NCBI GenBank assembly: GCA_963281255.1 | Contig: OY725504.1 | Location: 2,294,001 to 2,358,000, forward strand | DNA length: 64,000 bases | Reading direction: 5' to 3' | Source of the DNA: Aphrocallistes beatrix | Lineage: Eukaryota > Porifera > Hexactinellida > Sceptrulophora > Aphrocallistidae | In this document: positions 33,842 to 45,799 of the stretch, one piece after another | How the letters are laid out: each line of letters begins with the position of its first letter | Numbering within the stretch: position 1 is the stretch's first letter | The notes under the pieces: model-generated | Database searches by the model: none | What the model saw: the letters and a program-made list of their open reading frames with translations, nothing else | What the model was told of the DNA's origin: nothing | Translations under genes and position numbers: made by a program

Positions 33842-35190
33842 CTATCGTTTCTGTAGTAACCTGCCACCATTAGAATCGTATGATATACTTGTTTGCTCAT
33901 TTATACTATAATAAATATCTATGCATCAATCTAGCCCAGGGAATTAGAAACTACGTCACTAATATTAAAAATATCGGTCGACATACCGATAGAAAAGTAC
34001 CACAAAAACAGTCAATAATAGTATCGAAATTGGAAAAATACAGTCAGGGTCGCATATCATTATGAACCCCATGGGAATCCAAAATATTCAATAGATTGAG
34101 TCATACATAGTAAGCGAAATCGAAATAATAGAAATTCTATAGAACCGGTCAAATTGGGACCCAGAGGATTTGTTCATAATAAGCGACCCTGAATGTACAT
34201 ATTGATATATGTATGCTATTACACCATTGAATTTTGATATCAACATTTTACAAGTGCGAATATCGAAATCTACTTTTACTAAATTACAATACAGGCTTAT
34301 TAGCCCGTTGAGATTTCTTTTCTCTCGCGGAAAATACACGTCTACATAAAAGGTGTGAAAATATGATTACATTTTATATGATAAGCAGACGTGCGTTCAA
34401 CACCGTCCATACAATAAAGAATCTCCTATAATAGGAGCTGCACTAGAAATGAGAATTCTCAAAACAATACAACTGCATCACAACAGCAGGAGGCCGCAGG
34501 GGGGAAGATTGTGATTTTCCTGTACATAATTCAATCTTTTTAGAAAGTAGCATCAGAATGTATTTGTGGACACGAATATCTCTAAGATTGGAATTTGTCC
34601 TAACATTGGAATTTGGGATTTTTTCAGTACACATAGCAATAGTTTTATTAATAAATTAAACTTACGTTCTTGCTAGTAGGTCAAGTAGGCAAGTCACAGG
34701 TGTCCAAGACATAAAGTGATCGCTTTCATTTAGTTGTCTGGATCATAGCAAATTGATACAGCGAATTAGCTAATTGTTGAATCCTGGTGACAGAGAAAGA
34801 TTATATCTATATACTATCTACATATCTATTTATGTGTATATACAGAAAATATTTAATTTTAAGTTTCGCACATATGTTAAAAATAGGCATTGAAATGGCG
34901 TAAACCAAGTTCAAATGGGAGAATTTACATTCTGGATCAATTGTCAAGTTTTCTAATTTTCAACCTCAACTCGGAAATTTGGAAAAACATGGAACCAGGA
35001 ACACATGGTTGTGAAACAAGACTCCCCAATAAAGCCCATTTCGAATGAATTCAGTAGACATTGGATCCTTGTATAAATGTAATGCCGATTTTTGGTAAAA
35101 CTCGATCTGGTATATACTTTTTAGCCTCAAATCGCATGTGCGTATGTGCGTTTACTTTCAATGCGATCTTATTACCAGAGGTTTCTGTAT
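33842..35190. other. A+T-rich sequence without recognisable gene
   Basis: Only short frames. Nothing with a domain or clear repeat structure was noticed apart from TATATA-rich tracts near 34800. Confidence 0.5.
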
Positions 35191-35365
35191 AATATATTAA
35201 TTAGAAAAATTAATCTGTGACTAATTTGAATGCGTATTATTCGAATCTGTAATCCAATTAGTTATATCCCATACTGTTTAGAAGTAACCGTCTTCATGAA
35301 TAGACACATTTTAGCATTATTTGTATGGGAAAGAATCAAGTGTTGAAATACTTTTGTCCGCTTAG
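35191..35365. repeat. One end of a Tc1-type foldback element
   Basis: It ends AAATACTTTTGTCCGCTTAG then TGTATAT, matching the right arms at 46770-46950 and 47280-47440. The partner arm was not found. Confidence 0.6.
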
Positions 35366-35523
35366 TGTATATGGCCCAAATTGGTCCAAATTAGTTCAAT
35401 ATAATTTCCAGCAACGAGTGAAGTACGACGTTCCATATTGATCATGACAACTACTATACTAGGAGTTGCAGTAAAATATAAAATTTATTGCTTAATTTAG
35501 AAGATTAAAACTCACATTCTTCC

Positions 35524-35950
35524 CCTCCTCCTCCCCTCTGCCCCCGCCTCTAACGCCCCCGCTTCTGCCCCTGCTTCTGCCCCCGCTTCTAACGCCCCCG
35601 CTTCTGCCCCTGCTTCTAACGCCCCCCCGCTTCTGCCCCTGCTTCTAACGCCCCCACTTTTGCCCCTGCTTCTAACGCCCCCGCTTCTGCCCCCGCTTCT
35701 ACCCCTGCTTCAAACGCCCCCACTTCTTTCCCCGCTTCTAACGCCCCCGCTTCTACCCCTGCTTCTAACGCCCCCACTTCTTCCCCCGCTTCTAACGTCC
35801 CCGCTTCTACCCCTGCTTCTAACGCCCCCGCTTCTGCCTCTGCTTCTAACGCCCCCGCCTCTAATGCCCCCGCTTCTAACGCCCCCTCTTCTGCCCCCGC
35901 CTCCAAAGTCCCCGCCGCCTCCAATGCCCCCACCACCTCTCCTGCCTCCC
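35524..35950. repeat. GC-rich minisatellite of CCCCGCTTCTAACGC units
   Basis: Imperfect 12-18-bp units (CCCCCGCTTCTAACG, CCCCTGCTTCTGC) repeat over about 430 bp. The lengths are multiples of three, so frames on both strands stay open, giving GALEAG on the minus strand and LLPLLLTPP on the plus strand. I attribute these frames to repeat structure, not to a gene. Confidence 0.9.
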
Positions 35951-36152
35951 TCCCTCTCAAAAATCTGTTTCTAGATTAAAAATAAATATTTAATACGGAA
36001 CAGCAAATAAATTTCTATCAACCGAACACTCGTTTAGTAACTTTTAACTTTCCAAGGAACCAAATAGTAACTTTCCAAGGAACCAAAGTGTTCGGATAAC
36101 CGAGGATATGCACTGTCTTGATCCAAGAGAAGTATACTAATTAAAATTAGTA

Positions 36153-36668
36153 ATGAGGCTAACAAAATATTTGAAATATTTTATATTTGTTCTGGCCTTA
36201 TATTATATATTTACATGTTTTTTCACTGGTAAGAGAGATCCACAGCGATCTCTGAACCTAATTCTGCATCCCCTACCATCTAACTACAACACCTTTTACC
36301 TGCATCCTGACTGCCTTCTGAATGGCAGTAGCAGTAAGCTCGTAACTCTAGCTACCTCGTTCATTGCAACTTCAGATCGTCTCTCCGACCTAGAGAAGCT
36401 GCACCGCCACAACGCACAGCTCAACGACTCAGATCCCGTCTCTCCTGCCTTCGCCAACTTCGTCATATTCACAGATGATTCAGAATGGGTTCGGCTGATC
36501 AGAGCTGAGTACCAGAGTGTCACTCCCTGTCCCATACCCCCAACCCCGACCCCCTCGCCCCCTCTCCTCCGAGACTTGCTCCAGGCGGTGGACTGGTTTC
36601 TCTATTTGTTATTAGGCAAAAAACTTCTATCAAAAGTAATTAATCACTTGACCATTGGGAGGGTGTGA
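36153..36668 (+). CDS. Unrecognised type II membrane-like protein, probable first exon
   Basis: The frame begins with a short basic N-terminus followed by a hydrophobic segment (YFIFVLALYYIFTCFF, about residues 9-24) that looks like a signal anchor. A luminal-type region with a possible N-glycosylation site (LNGSSSK) and a conserved-looking stretch SFIATSDRL...FVIFTDDSEW follow, reminiscent of Golgi glycosyltransferases but not assignable. Base composition rises well above the surroundings. The last codons before 36668 may be intronic (a GTAATT donor-like site lies at about 36635), and downstream exons were not identified. It is one of two candidate host genes in the window. Confidence 0.5.
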   Translation: MRLTKYLKYFIFVLALYYIFTCFFTGKRDPQRSLNLILHPLPSNYNTFYLHPDCLLNGSSSKLVTLATSFIATSDRLSDLEKLHRHNAQLNDSDPVSPAFANFVIFTDDSEWVRLIRAEYQSVTPCPIPPTPTPSPPLLRDLLQAVDWFLYLLLGKKLLSKVINHLTIGRV

Positions 36669-37983
36669 GAAACTCCATGGGGAGGCGAATAATTTTGGTG
36701 GAAGAAATCCCCTTGTGGAGAAGTTGTGAGGTTATAGACACCGGGGGCTGTGAATACCCCAAGTGGCTGGTTGTGTATCTGACCGGTTTGGCCGGAGAGT
36801 TTCGCACGGCTGGAGTGCGTCCTGCAGACAGGGGGGGACGTGCTGCAGTCACATTTTCTCAGCCCCACTGTAATTCCAAATGAAAGGAACATACATTTCA
36901 ATTACGGTATCAATGTTAGTTACTAAACCAGGCTTGGAGTACAGTTTATATAATTATCTCTAAACAGTACAGGGAGCTCCGATTCATCCAAAATGCAGAT
37001 ATCAGCTGTATAAATAAATGATCTACATATATCATGCCGTCTCAAAGCCAAATAATCTACAATCAATTGGTTAGAAATAATATTGATCTCTCACATGTGA
37101 AGCATTTTGGACCATGGATAAGAACAATTGGCTTTGGAAAGTATTTTACTTTATCATCATTCGTCATTGGACCATGGATAAATGACTTAGATTATATTTC
37201 CCGCTTCTGCATCTGAATGATCTTTTCATTCATTATTAGTATAAATATAATGAAGATTTAACTCCAAACCCCTTGTAAATCCTTAAGGACTCCTTTTCTA
37301 ACCTTCCTGCAAAAAGAAAATAAACTTGAAATTTTAAAAAAAATTATTTATATACAAATAATAGTAGTATACGGGAGCGTTAAGATTTGCCAGAAGCGCG
37401 CTTGTATACATTATGGGTGCATAAAAAACAATTGCATTCCAAGCTGTACTTGATTGTTTTGATGTGGGAAGTGATATCTCGAAGTAAATCTGCACAAGCC
37501 AAATAATGTTTAAAAATAAACATTATTTAGCTTTTGTATCATACTTTGATTAAATCATCACTAGACATAATGATTGATAAACATCTTTCACAATCATTAT
37601 GGCGTCAATTTCATATATATTAATGGAATATTGGAATTGCGATAAAACGTTGAAGTGAAATATTAAAGTATGGATTCAAAAATATTATAATATGGTTTAT
37701 AAGATGTCTAAGGGTAGAGTTAATAAATTTAACATCAAATTTCAAATTTCCCAAGACGACATAGAAAATATCAACATAGAACATTTAATTAACTAACCAA
37801 TCCCTGGTCCCAAAATGTTAAGCCCGCCATTCCCTTAGTGTATAGAATGCTATGCTGCAATCTATGTCCATGACAGCAAAAGAATTCAGAGTCAAAGCTG
37901 AGTTATCTAACATTCCTATTTGCATGGTATGCGGGTGAGTTTTGACACATCTTGGAACAGGCACGGGCATTTTATTAATCAAG
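36669..37983. other. Intergenic or intronic, no gene recognised
   Basis: 36700-36890 is relatively GC-rich and open on +, possibly a further exon of the upstream gene; no domain supports this. The remainder is A+T-rich. Confidence 0.4.
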
Positions 37984-38090
37984 GATTCGCCGGGGCTATT
38001 GAAGTTAAAACGGTAAAGTCCTTGACTACATCCGTTACGAACGCGTGAGTAACAAATGTATCAATTGGACGGAAGAACGGAAGAAAAATG
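37984..38090 (+). pseudogene. Fragment of the Mutator-like transposase
   Basis: GGATTCGCCGGGGCTATTGA and the following 90 bp match 31771-31880 closely, but with a deletion and a TGA, and then stop abruptly. This shows at least two copies of the element family nearby. Confidence 0.8.
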
Positions 38091-38689
38091 GCCATTTTTC
38101 TCTAAATCAGCTATAAAATTTCTAATACATACAAATTCATAAAGTTTTGGTCTTTTCAAAATTGCCAAATGCGTTGGAACAGCTATGGAAAATTCGAGCC
38201 TTCTATCTCAAGCTTATTTTGACATTTTTTTATTGACGGTCAATTTTGTAATTTTCCTGAGATATAGGGATTTTAACTGAAGAGTCTCTTCTATCTGAAA
38301 TATCAATTTTAATCTGGTGGTAGATGGGGCTAAACATCCTGACTACTATTCTAGGATATACTGTATTATAAATTTCTTTCACTTGCAAATTTTACTTCTT
38401 TTTATATTCTAGTCTACATGGGGTTAATCTTTTGAATACACTGTAAGTACTTATTATATTGAGATATTACCTGAAAACCATGTAATTACTTGTGAAACAA
38501 TGTAACGAAAAAGTAAATTGTTTATATAAGGGACCGGATTATCAAATAGATCCATTTTATAGCTTACTTGAAGCAGAATATAATGTTTATGAACACGGTA
38601 CTTATAGATTTATGAACCATTTAATGGTGACTCATCATTAGTAATTAATATTGGTAACAAGGTGAGGAATTTCTTATATTTAGAACGCT

Positions 38690-38850
38690 AGGATTCTTTT
38701 GTTTTAATTGATTGAAGAATTGGGAAGTCGTAAAGATATGAGAATTGGCATGTAGGTGTCAAATGTCTACGATTAAGTTCTAAGATCTAAGTGAATTTTC
38801 GTAACTCTCAAAAAAATGGAAAACAATTTATCAGAAATTTTTGTGAAATA
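38690..38850 (-). repeat. Repeat family D copy, inverted
   Basis: Matches the 27835-27915 and 43445-43560 segments on the other strand (GGCATGTAGGTGTCAAATG). It is followed at about 38865 by a pogo-type end (ACAGTCGACTGGTGGGTC). Confidence 0.6.
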
Positions 38851-39089
38851 CAGTCGACTGGTGGGTCTAACTTGGGTACGAATTGAAGCCATACCTAGGA
38901 CACCGGACTTCCTTGACTAAACTCTCCAATCAGAAATCGCAAACTCGCAACTCGTAGGGTCTTCGTTCATCTGGGTAGAGGCTGTCAGGGAAGGAGGCGA
39001 GGCCAACTTGTATACTTATTTGGAGGATGGTAGTATAAGTTTCTGAGCTATTGTACTTTACATCTATGATTATATTCTCTTCCTTCAAT

Positions 39090-40177
39090 CATAGCCTACT
39101 ATAATAAGGCCTCAGAGTAACTTGCGAATTTGGCACTAGGGATGCAGTAGAAGATGGTTGAAGAAATACATGAGCTGCCTTAAATCATTAACAAAGCACA
39201 ATAGAGCTTAGGAATGTATTACCAGCATATATAAATATGGTGTCAAAGCACCCATATCCGTTGTTAAAATTTAGATTAGTCATCAAATGATTGCGCAACA
39301 GGCTATATTTAGGTCAAATTTAGTGATTTTCAGAGGTCGTTTAAGGGCACTTCTAAGTGTTTTTATTATGAAGTTTTTCGCATGGAGCTGAGAAGTGAAT
39401 GTGTTAATACTAAAAATTTGATTTTTTTTTCATGGAATGTTCTTAAATTCCAGTGTTGCTATGGAAACGTGTTTTGGTCAGTTGGGGCTATATCTTGAAA
39501 ACAGCGATAGCTAGACATTCAAATTTAATCCCATTTGATAGCAAATAGGCTAGTTCTTATTAAGCTATAATACAATTTCTATGTCTTAATTCAATAATTT
39601 ACGAGTTATTAGACAATTTATCATATTGGTCACATTTGGTAATTTGTCGAATATCTCGTAAACCATTGAATTTATACACAGAAATTGTATTATAGCTAAA
39701 TAGGGAGTAGTCTATTTGCTATCAAATGGGATTATAAAACAGCGATAGCTAGACATTTGAATGTCTAGCTATCGCTGTTTTCAAGATATAGCCCCAACTG
39801 ACCAAAACACGCTTCCATAGCAACACTGGAATGTAAGAACATTCCATGAAAAAATTCCAAATTTTAGTATCAACACATTCACTTCTCAGTTCTATGCGAA
39901 AAACCTTATACTAAAACACTTAGAAGTGCCCTTAAATGGCCTCTGAAAATCACTAAATTTGACCCAAATATAACCTGTTGCGCAATCATTTGATGGCTAA
40001 TCTAAATTTTAACAACGGAAATGGGTGCTTTGACACCATATTTATATATGCTGGTAATACATTCCTAAGCTCTATTGTGCTTTGTTAATGATTTAAGGCA
40101 GCTCATGTATTTCTTCATCCATCTTCTACCGCATCCCTGGTTAAGTTACTCTTAGGCCTTATATATAGTAGGCTATG
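39090..40177. mobile_element. Complete foldback element F, 1.09 kb
   Basis: Inverted arms of about 440 bp start CATAGCCTACTATA.TAAGG at both tips. A small second hairpin (AAAACAGCGATAGCTAGACA and its inverse) lies in the right half at about 39737-39784. Single arms of this family lie at 24084, 27925, 41033 and 43030. No coding region. Confidence 0.88.
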
Positions 40178-40199
40178 CTTCAATGAAGAAAATTGACTG

Positions 40200-40335
40200 A
40201 GTTATGTGCAAAACTGAAATTTCTAATTATATAAACGTTGCATTGACGTCACAATTTCTTGGTGTGTCAACATTTTAGTCTTTGTTCTCTGAACTCAATG
40301 GATCCATACCTTAAACTATGGATAACAATGTTCAG
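40200..40335 (+). repeat. Diverged M1 fragment
   Basis: Contains GAGTTATG, GCATTGACGTCACAATTTCT and the GTGTCAACATTTTAGTCTTT phrase in the order seen in M1, with many changes. Confidence 0.55.
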
Positions 40336-41032
40336 ATTGGAATTTTTTCACTTTTAATTCTTCAAAATAATAATTGAATTTTGTATCCCTCTAGTGAATC
40401 CTGCACGTTTTAGAGCTACATTATCGGTATGTAAACTGATATTTAATCTTTATTTAGAAGATTAATAAACTGACTCATTGAATATCAGTTGTTCCGGATG
40501 ACTAGAGAAAACAAATATGATTAGATTCATTACAAGAACTTTTTTCTGTCAAACGCCTTTGTTTCTAATTTCAATTAACTATGGATTGTTACCAGGTTAC
40601 CTATTTTCAAGTTGTCAAGTATCAGTCCTCATATCTATGGAAAATCATCCCATGGTAACCCATTCAATTTAGATTGTAGGTAAACACCTTTAATGGTGCT
40701 GTACTCTTCTAGGCGTAAGGCAAGGCATGGGGCATAATATTCTTTAACCCCATAATAGAAACATCTTCTCGACTCGATATATTACAATTCAAACGCGACG
40801 TTTTTCTACAAAATAGCTAGTTGTAGTTTTTACAATATTTTTGGGATTTGGTTAATTAATGCATTCATAAATGAACAAACAAATTATCATCTAGATTCTA
40901 AAGCACGTATTCGATATCTACAACCCTAAAACCCCATGTTAACTGTTGGAAGCATGTCTCAAGCACAGTTTTCTAAATTCTCCAAAAATGTGAAAATATG
41001 TATATAAAGGTGTGTAAATATACGCCTAACCA

Positions 41033-41092
41033 TAGCCTACACTATATAAGGCCTACCATCTAATGTACCAGGGATGCGGTAGAGGACGGCAA
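41033..41092 (+). repeat. Foldback family F, left-tip fragment
   Basis: CATAGCCTACACTATATAAG tip and 40 bp of arm. An inverted counterpart at 43030-43096 could be the other end of one 2-kb element. Confidence 0.5.
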
Positions 41093-41537
41093 ATTAAAAT
41101 TCTAAGAATGTGTATATTAACCAATAAGGCCATTAAATAACTAAGCCATAGTCTGTTTTCCATTATTCCCTACTCTAAATAAGAGTTACTATTTTATTTT
41201 GAACATATTTAATGAATGACTAAGAACAACATGTATCATATTACATGATAGAAAGTTTAAAATGGCAATAAAAAAGGTCTTCACAATACTTTTCTGCTTT
41301 CTTTCTTTCACCTACTCGCTCGCTCTGTACACACATGGTGTGAATAGTAAAATATGAATACGTCCATTTCAATATTTCAAAATATGAGATTTGGTATAGC
41401 TCGAAACAGACATCACACGAAAAGTCCAAAATGATGTTCCAAGGGTCTGTTTCTAGAAAAGAGGTCAACAAGTAATAATATCTACAAATTGTATTAAATG
41501 GTTAATAATTTCAAAAGTCGGATAACAATAGGGTGCG

Positions 41538-41677
41538 TCGGTTGGGGTCAATTACATTTGTTCAATTACAATTACGAATCAATTTCAAGACAAGTAAAAT
41601 TATCAATTACAATTACACTTCAATTGTAATTAATTACTAATTACACAATTATAATTGTAATTGACCCCAACCCTGAG
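41538..41677. mobile_element. Small MITE with GGTTGGGGTCAATTACA ends
   Basis: GGTTGGGGTCAATTACA at the left and its inverse TGTAATTGACCCCAACC at the right enclose an interior of AATTGTAATTA repeats. It has the look of a hAT-type MITE, but no clear target duplication was found. Confidence 0.65.
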
Positions 41678-41822
41678 TGATCCAACTATTTTTGCGCCAG
41701 GGTCTTTGCTGTATTGATACAAATGCATTTATACCGAAGAACTTACCTTAGATATAATTTTCATGACTCATGAAGAATATTGTTTGGATATTTTATATTC
41801 CACATTAGGTTACAAAAAATAG

Positions 41823-42062
41823 CAGGGTCGGCCCCATTGAGGTGTTCTGGGTATCTGGACACCCACTGCCTGTCCATTTATATAATTGTACTGTATATAG
41901 TCGAATCAACCTAATTGGGAAACATCGGACCCCGAATTTTGTCGCGATTAATCGGAGTTCCCAATTAAGCGGAGTCAACTGTACATCCATCCCTACATGG
42001 GACACCCACTTTCAGACAAATCCCTCTTAGGACACCCACTGTCCATACAACTTAGCGCTGGC
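41823..42062. mobile_element. hAT-like MITE containing a pogo-like MITE
   Basis: The outer end CAGGGTCGGCCCC and the opposite AGCGCTGGCC are of the hAT MITE type, and the phrase GGACACCCACT recurs inside. 41898-41981 is an 84-bp insertion with inverted ends (TAGTCGAATCAACCTAATTG / CAGTTGACTCCGCTTAATTG) flanked by TA. Confidence 0.55.
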
Positions 42063-43384
42063 CATGGTCATAGTAAACTATGACTCGATAATATTCTGAA
42101 TTTAAACTGAACAAAATGTTTCGCTTATTTATTGAAAGCTGTGAAATACAATCAACTTTTACTTTGCAGATTAGATCTCTCGTAAAACAATTTTCAATAA
42201 TACAAATTATTCCTTGTTGCTTTTGACGCACCCTCTACATATGCAGATAAAAATGACTATTTCAGGATAAACGAGAAAACATCATAGACGCCGAAGGTCG
42301 GGGAGCTCCCCACTGTGTTTACTGAAATAAATGCTTCATTGAAATTCATATATAATTATCAGTATTGATATTGCTAAGGCCAAGCGACATGCATGTGAAA
42401 ATATAACCAAGAATTTTTTCCACAAATTTTAAACAATTATTTTCAAAGTATCAGCCCATTGGGGATAGGACTCGTTCGCTGTCTATGACATCCTCCGAGA
42501 TGTTTTTAAGATTTGCCAGAATATATTAATTCGGATACAATTGTCAGATGGAACAAATACAATTTGCTAGTATTAATTGAAAACAAATATACTTACCTTT
42601 TAGATCTTGCAATTCCTGACAAGGTACTTCTCTTTCTCCTCAATCTCATACTTCAAGCTAGGAGTCTGCTTTGTTAAGCAATATTCTTCCTTTTACTCCA
42701 GAGAACAGAGTCGGTTTATTTTAGATATCGACGAACAATTACTCCATGAAAGGCAATATGGTTTAGCTCCAGTCCCCACTTTTGGTTTTGTATGTATCCC
42801 CTTCAACAGGATCCTTTGGATGGAGAACGGGAATCGAAATGTCGGTCAAATGTCTCTTCTGAGTTCTTGCATCTTAAAATGGAAAGTGATCTGCTGCAGA
42901 GAAGGATTATGGAGACTAGGTTAAATATTCGTGACAGAGAATATGGGGGAAACAACTTCACATAATGTATTCTCATTGATTAAGCTAGTGATAAAATCAT
43001 CATTAAAAGTTGTGGTTCATTATAATAATCGTCCTCTAGTGCATCCCTAGTCCAGATTGTCCAAGTAGATGGCAGGCCTTATATACAGTAGGCTATGGCC
43101 TAACTTTTTAATTGCTATACACCACTTTTCCCATGCACGGAATAGCTCTGACATCACATCGAAACTAATACAAAATATTTTCGGTTACTAGAGTTCTCCG
43201 CTTAATCAGGGCAATATATCCTTTGACAGATTTGACCCTATTAAAACCCGTGAACGTCCAGGAATGTTGAAGTGAAAGTGAAAATTAATTGAAAGTAAAC
43301 TGAAAATGAAATTGAAAGCTGGGTCATTTCTATGTATACCTTTGACCCCAAGTATTTCTCGGAATTTAAGTGGTGTCGACTGTA
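42063..43384. other. A+T-rich sequence, fragments of repeats only
   Basis: The frame 42607-42924 has no recognisable domain. A family F tip lies at 43030-43096. I see no supported gene. Confidence 0.5.
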
Positions 43385-44330
43385 TTTCACAAAAATTTCT
43401 GAAAAATCGTTTTCCATTTTTTTGCAGAAGTGCGAGAATTCACTTACTTAGATCTTAGAACTTAATCGTAGACTCATCATTTGACACCTACATGCCAATT
43501 CTCATATCTATACGACTTCCCAATTCTTCAAACAATCCGGACAAAAAATCCTAGCGTTTTAACCGTAGAATGCCCACTGGGGACACAGTGTCCCCGATAT
43601 CGCGGATGTCTCCCAGCCATTTTCTATGCAACTGAAGGCATAAAATTGATATTTCAGATAGAAGAGACTCTTCAGTTAATGATACCACACGAGTGATTCG
43701 ATAAATGGTTGAAATGAATATGCTGCTGTCAGATAGCAAAAAATATTAGTGTCCTTTTCGCGCGAAAGAAATCTTGAAAATTTGAAATTATGTAAAGAAA
43801 TAATAAAACAAACAATTACGATTAATTTCAGGCTTTACGAAGATCAGTGTCATATACTCTCATGGCAGAGAGACTCAACTATTACCTATTTCGAAAAAAC
43901 ATAAATATTACTTTTTTTTAAATGTTCCAGAACGACTGAATACGACAGGATTAAAAGAGAAGCTATTAAAGAACTTTCCTGCTCTCCATACAAGTATAAA
44001 AGGTTCAAAATACGACATTCATATCTACACCCCTAAATCCTATTTGTCAAACAGTTGAAGCTAGTCTCTAGTATATTTTAAAATTCATCATATCTGTATG
44101 ATACTATGGCTATAAAGGTGTGAGAATAGACACATAACCTTTCTATCGCCGGTATACTACAATGATTTCACAATTATTAGTATTGTGGGCTAAAGCTATA
44201 TAGTATACTATATTGTATAGTTAAGGTGTGATAAAACGTTTCAATTTTTTGGAGTCAAAATTTCTGAGAGATTTTATAGTAGACAATTTTTTTTCCGAAA
44301 TAGATCTCCTATGCCAATTCCCACGTGTCT
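43385..44330. repeat. Two family D segments
   Basis: 43385-43560 (GACACCTACATGCCAATTCT) and 43985-44330 (GTTGAAGCTAGTCTCTAGTA) match different parts of the family D copy at 27490-27915. The interval between them has no supported gene. Confidence 0.6.
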
Positions 44331-44704
44331 AAAAACACAACGCCACTGCTTTGAATTTCTTGAATGAACAATTGTACATTTAGAAAGGAATTAAACGTTT
44401 GAAGTGTAAGGCTAAATGTATGAGAGTATTTTAAAACAGAATATAAAACAACCGGTTACAGAATGTAATAATCCAAAATTGATCAAGCTATCCTCACTGA
44501 TTTAAGGCACATTGATGTATTCCGTTGTACACACAACTACATAGACTTCAGCAAAAAATTAACTTGTGAAATGAAATGTAATCGAAATTAATGTCTAGCA
44601 TAGATTTCTACATGGTTACGAGCAAACGAGGTTGTTTTTTAGAAATTTTAACTTTCCATGTTCTACGCTTGGTGCACAAAGTTGGCACTACACATTGACA
44701 AGTA

Positions 44705-45287
44705 TCTTTATTATTAAAACTCGATTGATGTGTGTGTATGTATTATATATATATATGCATATAAATATACATATAAGCATATATATACAAGTGCGCTTCG
44801 CTTGCTTGCGCAGCGCGGCTGGCGGACACTTTGTGTCTGTAGGAGGTGCCCTTTGGGCGCCGGGGCCACATTGATTAATTATAAGGGAGATAACATCTCT
44901 AAATATATCAGTCCAACAGCTATAATCGATATCGCACAAAAAATTACTAAATTTGCCAGTTTTTAAAATTTTTGATGCGTAATGATGAGGTTATAACCGT
45001 GAAGAGTCATCATTTTTGACAATAGTTACATCATATGTGAGGTATATTAATATACACATTCTATTAAAATTTCAGCCTTCTATCACCAAAAATGGCTGAG
45101 TTATGGTCGAAAAACTGAAATTTCTAATTATAAAAAAAGGTGACAATGACGTCATAATTCCCTGATGAGTCAACATTTTCGTTTGAGCTCAGAACCTAGT
45201 GGATCCATAGCCAAAATACTCCCACACGCCAAAAATCAGCTTTCTATGCCTGGCAGTTTCTTCAATTAATTCGTTATAGATATATAG
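44705..45287 (+). mobile_element. M1 copy
   Basis: Left end TTATTAAAACTCGATTGATG, (TA)n, GC-rich stem block and right (TA)n. The first bZIP pair is damaged here (GATGAGGTTATAACC), while the second pair near 45147 is intact. Confidence 0.8.
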
Positions 45288-45292
45288 ATATG

Positions 45293-45767
45293 TACTACCT
45301 GGAAGTATTTGTACACCTCAAAATTTATCATACAAATAGTTATAATACTAAGCTATTTAGCACGTTAAGAGCATTTAATTTGGAAGAGATATACTTAATT
45401 TAACTTCAAATTCGAATTCTCCACATTCAAAATTCTTACTTTATATTCTTTCCACTAGATTACTCTCTCGCAAGGTTAACATTTTCAAACTGTGGTCACC
45501 TCGTACCACCAATGCCATCATATACAATTGTGATAACTCGTGATATGTGGCATAGGTTAGCAAATGCTGAAAATAGTAAATCTTGAAGGAAAGTAATTAG
45601 GTTGAAAGCTTAGAAATTGAGTAATTTGAATGTGAAGAAAACGGATTTGAAGCCAGATTTAATGCATTACTAATTAAATGTTTTTCTTCTTCACGAATTG
45701 ATTAGAATTATTCTAATTTAGATGAAAAATATTGAGCTGTACGAATACTTTTTTTTGTCCAGGGAGT
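45293..45767. mobile_element. Tc1-type foldback element copy
   Basis: Long inverted arms (about 180 bp) start ACTACCTGGAAGTATTTGTA and end with the inverse ACGAATACTTTTTTTTGTCC plus AGGGAGT. It is similar to 48732-49207 throughout and abuts M1. Confidence 0.75.
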
Positions 45768-45799
45768 ATATATATGTATATATATAACTGCGCGTTGGG

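Noticed and set aside
35616..35960. Minus-strand Glu/Gly/Ala repeat protein
   Set aside because: Produced by the minisatellite. The opposite strand is equally open, so there is no evidence for translation.
42607..42924. 105-codon frame considered as an exon
   Set aside because: No domain, no convincing splice borders and ordinary A+T-rich composition.
41033..43096. A single 2-kb foldback transposon bounded by family F tips
   Set aside because: The tips face correctly, but the interior contains unrelated MITEs and no arm similarity beyond about 60 bp. Two separate fragments are equally likely.
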